Assembly: GCA_902826155.1 (NCBI GenBank)
Contig: CADEDU010000045.1
Location: 37,381-54,777, forward strand
Reading direction: 5' to 3'
Source of the DNA: an uncultured beta proteobacterium
GTDB taxonomy: Bacteria > Pseudomonadota > Gammaproteobacteria > Burkholderiales > SG8-39
DNA length: 17,397 bases
Part shown: positions 15,216-17,397 of the stretch, in pieces
Layout: each line of letters begins with the position of its first letter
Position numbering within the stretch: the first letter of the stretch is position 1
Program-made: the position numbers and the translations under genes
The notes under the pieces: model-generated
Databases searched by the model: none
What the model was told of the DNA's origin: nothing
The model's input: the letters and a program-made list of their open reading frames with translations, nothing else

Positions 15216-17397
15216 TACTTACGCTTCTCTCCCGCCCGCACCAGCTCACGCACTACACGCGGCGTGAGCGGCAGCGTGTCGCATCGCACGCCGTAGCCAC
15301 TCAACGCATCTTCGATCGCACGTGACAACGCGCCGGGCGCACCCATACGTCCTCCTTCGCCGCCACCCTTGATGCCGTACTCGGTGAACGGCGAGGGGGT
15401 CTCGACGTGCCCGACACGGATCTCCGGCGGCATCTCATGCAGCGTCGGAATGAGATAGTCCGTGAACGTGCCGGTGAGCAGCTGGCCGTTGTCGTCGTAG
15501 TGGAACTTCTCGTACAACGCCGAGCCGATACCTTGCGCGGTGCCGCCACGGATGTGACCAGCGAGCGTCATCGGATTGACCATCACGCCCGCATCGTGCA
15601 CCGCCACGTAGTCGAGGATCTTCACCTTACCGGTTTGCGGATCCACCTCCGCCAGCGCCATGTGGCACATGTGCCCCATGATCGGATAGAAGATGCCGAG
15701 ATGGCTGCGATCCTGCGCGGGCATCGTCGTGAGCGGATGGTCGTAGACGTAGCTCGCATCCAACCCGCTCGAGTACTCGTCGCCCTCGGGCAGGTTGAGG
15801 CGGAAGTAGTGCGAGAACAGCGATACGTCGCCGATCGATTTCTCCATGCCGGGCACGCCGCGCACGCCGATCTTGCCGTCGCGAAACTCCAGATCGCCCG
15901 CGCTGGTTTCCATCATGTGCGCCGCCACCTTGAGCATCTTGGTCTTGATCTTGGTGCTCGCACCGACGACCGCACCGGCCAACATCACGGTAAAGCGGCT
16001 GCCGCCTGGCCCCGAGGAGTTGAAGCCGCTCTGGGTGTCGGCGTAGACGATGTTCACCTGCGACGGATCGACCTGGAACTGCTCGGCAACGATCTGGGTT
16101 GCCATCGTCTCGGGGCTGTTGCCCCAGAACGGCGAGGCGAGCGACACGTGGATGATGCCGGTGGGGTCGACGCGGATCTGCGTGCTCTCCGGTGAGCTGG
16201 TGAGCGTGAAGCCCGGATTGTCGGGCGGGTTGAGCGACCAGAACTCGGTGGCGCTGAACACGCTGCGCTCCTGGCAGGTGGCCATGCCCATCCCAACGCA
16301 GCGGCCCTGCGCCTTCGCATCCGCCTGGATCTTCTTCCAGTTGGTGAGGTTCGCGATGCGCAGTGCCTCGTCCATCACCGCCGGATAGTTGCCGCTGTCG
16401 TACACGTTGCCCGACGGGATCACGTACGGAAACTGATCGGGTTGGATCAGGTTCTTGCGGCGTACCTCGAACGCGTCCATCTTCAATTCGTCGGCCACCG
16501 CATCGGTCATGCGTTCCAGCATCCAGTTGGTGACCTCCGAGCCGAAGCCGCGATACGCCCCTTGCTGGCACTTGTTGGTCAACACCGCCACCAGTTCCAT
16601 CGAGATGCTGCCGATTCGGTACGGCCCGACGATCTGGCACAGCGAATTGCCGTGCGTGCCGTAGCCGTATTGCAGATACGCGCCGTAGTCGTCGATCACC
16701 TGGAACTTGAGCGAGAGCATCGTGCCGTCGCGCTTCACCGCCATTTCGCAGTTGTAGATGCGATCGGACCCGTGGTTGTCGCTGTTGCTGGTGTTGTCGA
16801 GGCGGTCTTCGATGTACTTCACCGGCCGGCCGGCGGCGCGCGCCAGCGTCGCGGTGAGCGTCATCACCTTGTGGGTGAAGAGCTTGGAGCCGAAGCTGCC
16901 GCCCGTTACGCACGGGATGATGTTGAGCTTCGCGGCCGGCACGCCGAGCGATGCACCCACCAGCCAGCCCACGTAGTTGAGGAACGAGCTGTTGCAGTAC
17001 ATCGTGAACTTGCCCGAGCCAGGCTCGTACGACGCGATCGCGCCGGTGGTTTCCAGCGGCTGCGCGCCGGAGCGGCCCCAGCGCAGGCGGCGCTTCACAA
17101 CCAGATCGGCCTTGGCGAAGTCTTCGTCGACCGAGCCGAACTTGTAGGTATGCCGGTGCGCGATGTTGCTCGGACCCCGATCGGGGTGAAGCACTGCATC
17201 GCCGGTCGATTTCATGGCGGCTTCGGGGTCGATCACCACCGGCAGGTCTTCGTACTCGATTTCGATCAGATCACACGCGTCTTCGGCGATGTAGCGCGTC
17301 TCGGCCACCACCGCCGCGACCGCCTCACCGACGTGCCGTACGCGATCGACCGCGATGCAGTACTGCACCACCGGCGGACTTGCGAACTGCGCGGTCG
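15215..17397 (-). CDS. Second molybdenum hydroxylase large subunit, 3' part (5' end outside window)
   Basis: The C-terminal roughly 726 residues of a xanthine dehydrogenase/CoxL-like molybdopterin-binding subunit. The frame is open to the right edge (T-A-Q-F-A-S-P-P), so the N-terminus is missing. Motifs are G-G-S-F-G-S-K, Y-R-G-F-G-S (near 16538-16557), and the catalytic-base G-G-G-E-G-G (near 15350-15372). The form I CO dehydrogenase Cys loop is absent, so CO oxidation is unlikely. Where the first large subunit has Q-G-Q-G-H, this one has W-G-N-S-P-E-T (16106-16126), an altered cofactor-contact motif. It differs widely from the first large subunit and is a distinct paralogue, not a duplicate. 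FeS and FAD partner genes may lie upstream, beyond the right edge. The family hydroxylates aldehydes or heteroaromatics; substrate unknown. It ends against a hairpin repeat. Confidence 0.92.
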   Translation of the reverse strand, partial: TAQFASPPVVQYCIAVDRVRHVGEAVAAVVAETRYIAEDACDLIEIEYEDLPVVIDPEAAMKSTGDAVLHPDRGPSNIAHRHTYKFGSVDEDFAKADLVVKRRLRWGRSGAQPLETTGAIASYEPGSGKFTMYCNSSFLNYVGWLVGASLGVPAAKLNIIPCVTGGSFGSKLFTHKVMTLTATLARAAGRPVKYIEDRLDNTSNSDNHGSDRIYNCEMAVKRDGTMLSLKFQVIDDYGAYLQYGYGTHGNSLCQIVGPYRIGSISMELVAVLTNKCQQGAYRGFGSEVTNWMLERMTDAVADELKMDAFEVRRKNLIQPDQFPYVIPSGNVYDSGNYPAVMDEALRIANLTNWKKIQADAKAQGRCVGMGMATCQERSVFSATEFWSLNPPDNPGFTLTSSPESTQIRVDPTGIIHVSLASPFWGNSPETMATQIVAEQFQVDPSQVNIVYADTQSGFNSSGPGGSRFTVMLAGAVVGASTKIKTKMLKVAAHMMETSAGDLEFRDGKIGVRGVPGMEKSIGDVSLFSHYFRLNLPEGDEYSSGLDASYVYDHPLTTMPAQDRSHLGIFYPIMGHMCHMALAEVDPQTGKVKILDYVAVHDAGVMVNPMTLAGHIRGGTAQGIGSALYEKFHYDDNGQLLTGTFTDYLIPTLHEMPPEIRVGHVETPSPFTEYGIKGGGEGGRMGAPGALSRAIEDALSGYGVRCDTLPLTPRVVRELVRAGEKRK

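Noticed and set aside
15627..16913. A 428-codon minus-strand frame within the second molybdenum hydroxylase
   Set aside because: It is another frame of the same strand region, rich in Arg and Gly, while the hydroxylase frame carries family motifs throughout.

Overview
The window is GC-rich, gene-dense bacterial DNA. Two periplasmic binding proteins of the Bug/TctC type (greatly expanded in Burkholderiales), a lipoprotein with a Cys-Gly-Gly-Gly-Gly start, an IclR regulator and molybdenum hydroxylases together suggest a betaproteobacterium, most likely Burkholderiales. This is inferred from gene content; there is no rRNA or other phylogenetic marker. No tRNA, rRNA, CRISPR array, transposase, integrase or phage gene was seen.

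Layout. Positions 13-8910 hold a co-directional plus-strand catabolic cluster: a cupin protein, a short-chain dehydrogenase, an IclR regulator, a ThDP-dependent enzyme, an aldehyde dehydrogenase, a molybdenum hydroxylase large subunit and a Bug solute-binding protein. A small Tyr-rich hypothetical gene (8961-9278) and an LLM-class flavin/F420 oxidoreductase (9361-10401) follow on the same strand. On the minus strand are a large outer lipoprotein with propeller-like repeats (12637-10439), lower in GC than its surroundings, and a PhzS-like FAD monooxygenase (14015-12774). The monooxygenase is divergent, across about 51 bp, from a second Bug protein (14067-15023). Two 77-bp hairpin-forming direct repeats, exactly 100 bp apart, fill the convergent gap 15024-15214. 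The right end holds the 3' part of a second, different molybdenum hydroxylase large subunit on the minus strand, which runs off the window.

Working model (inference). The first cluster looks like an oxidative side-chain route of the mandelate type: the SDR oxidises a hydroxy compound, the ThDP enzyme cleaves or decarboxylates a 2-oxo acid, the aldehyde dehydrogenase oxidises the aldehyde, and the molybdenum hydroxylase hydroxylates a ring or aldehyde carbon. The Bug protein binds a carboxylate ligand outside the membrane and the IclR protein controls the set. The PhzS-like and LLM monooxygenases suggest further ring oxidation. The substrate cannot be read from the sequence. The most notable points are the absence of FeS and FAD subunits beside the first molybdenum hydroxylase, an altered cofactor-binding motif in the second, and the hairpin repeat pair.
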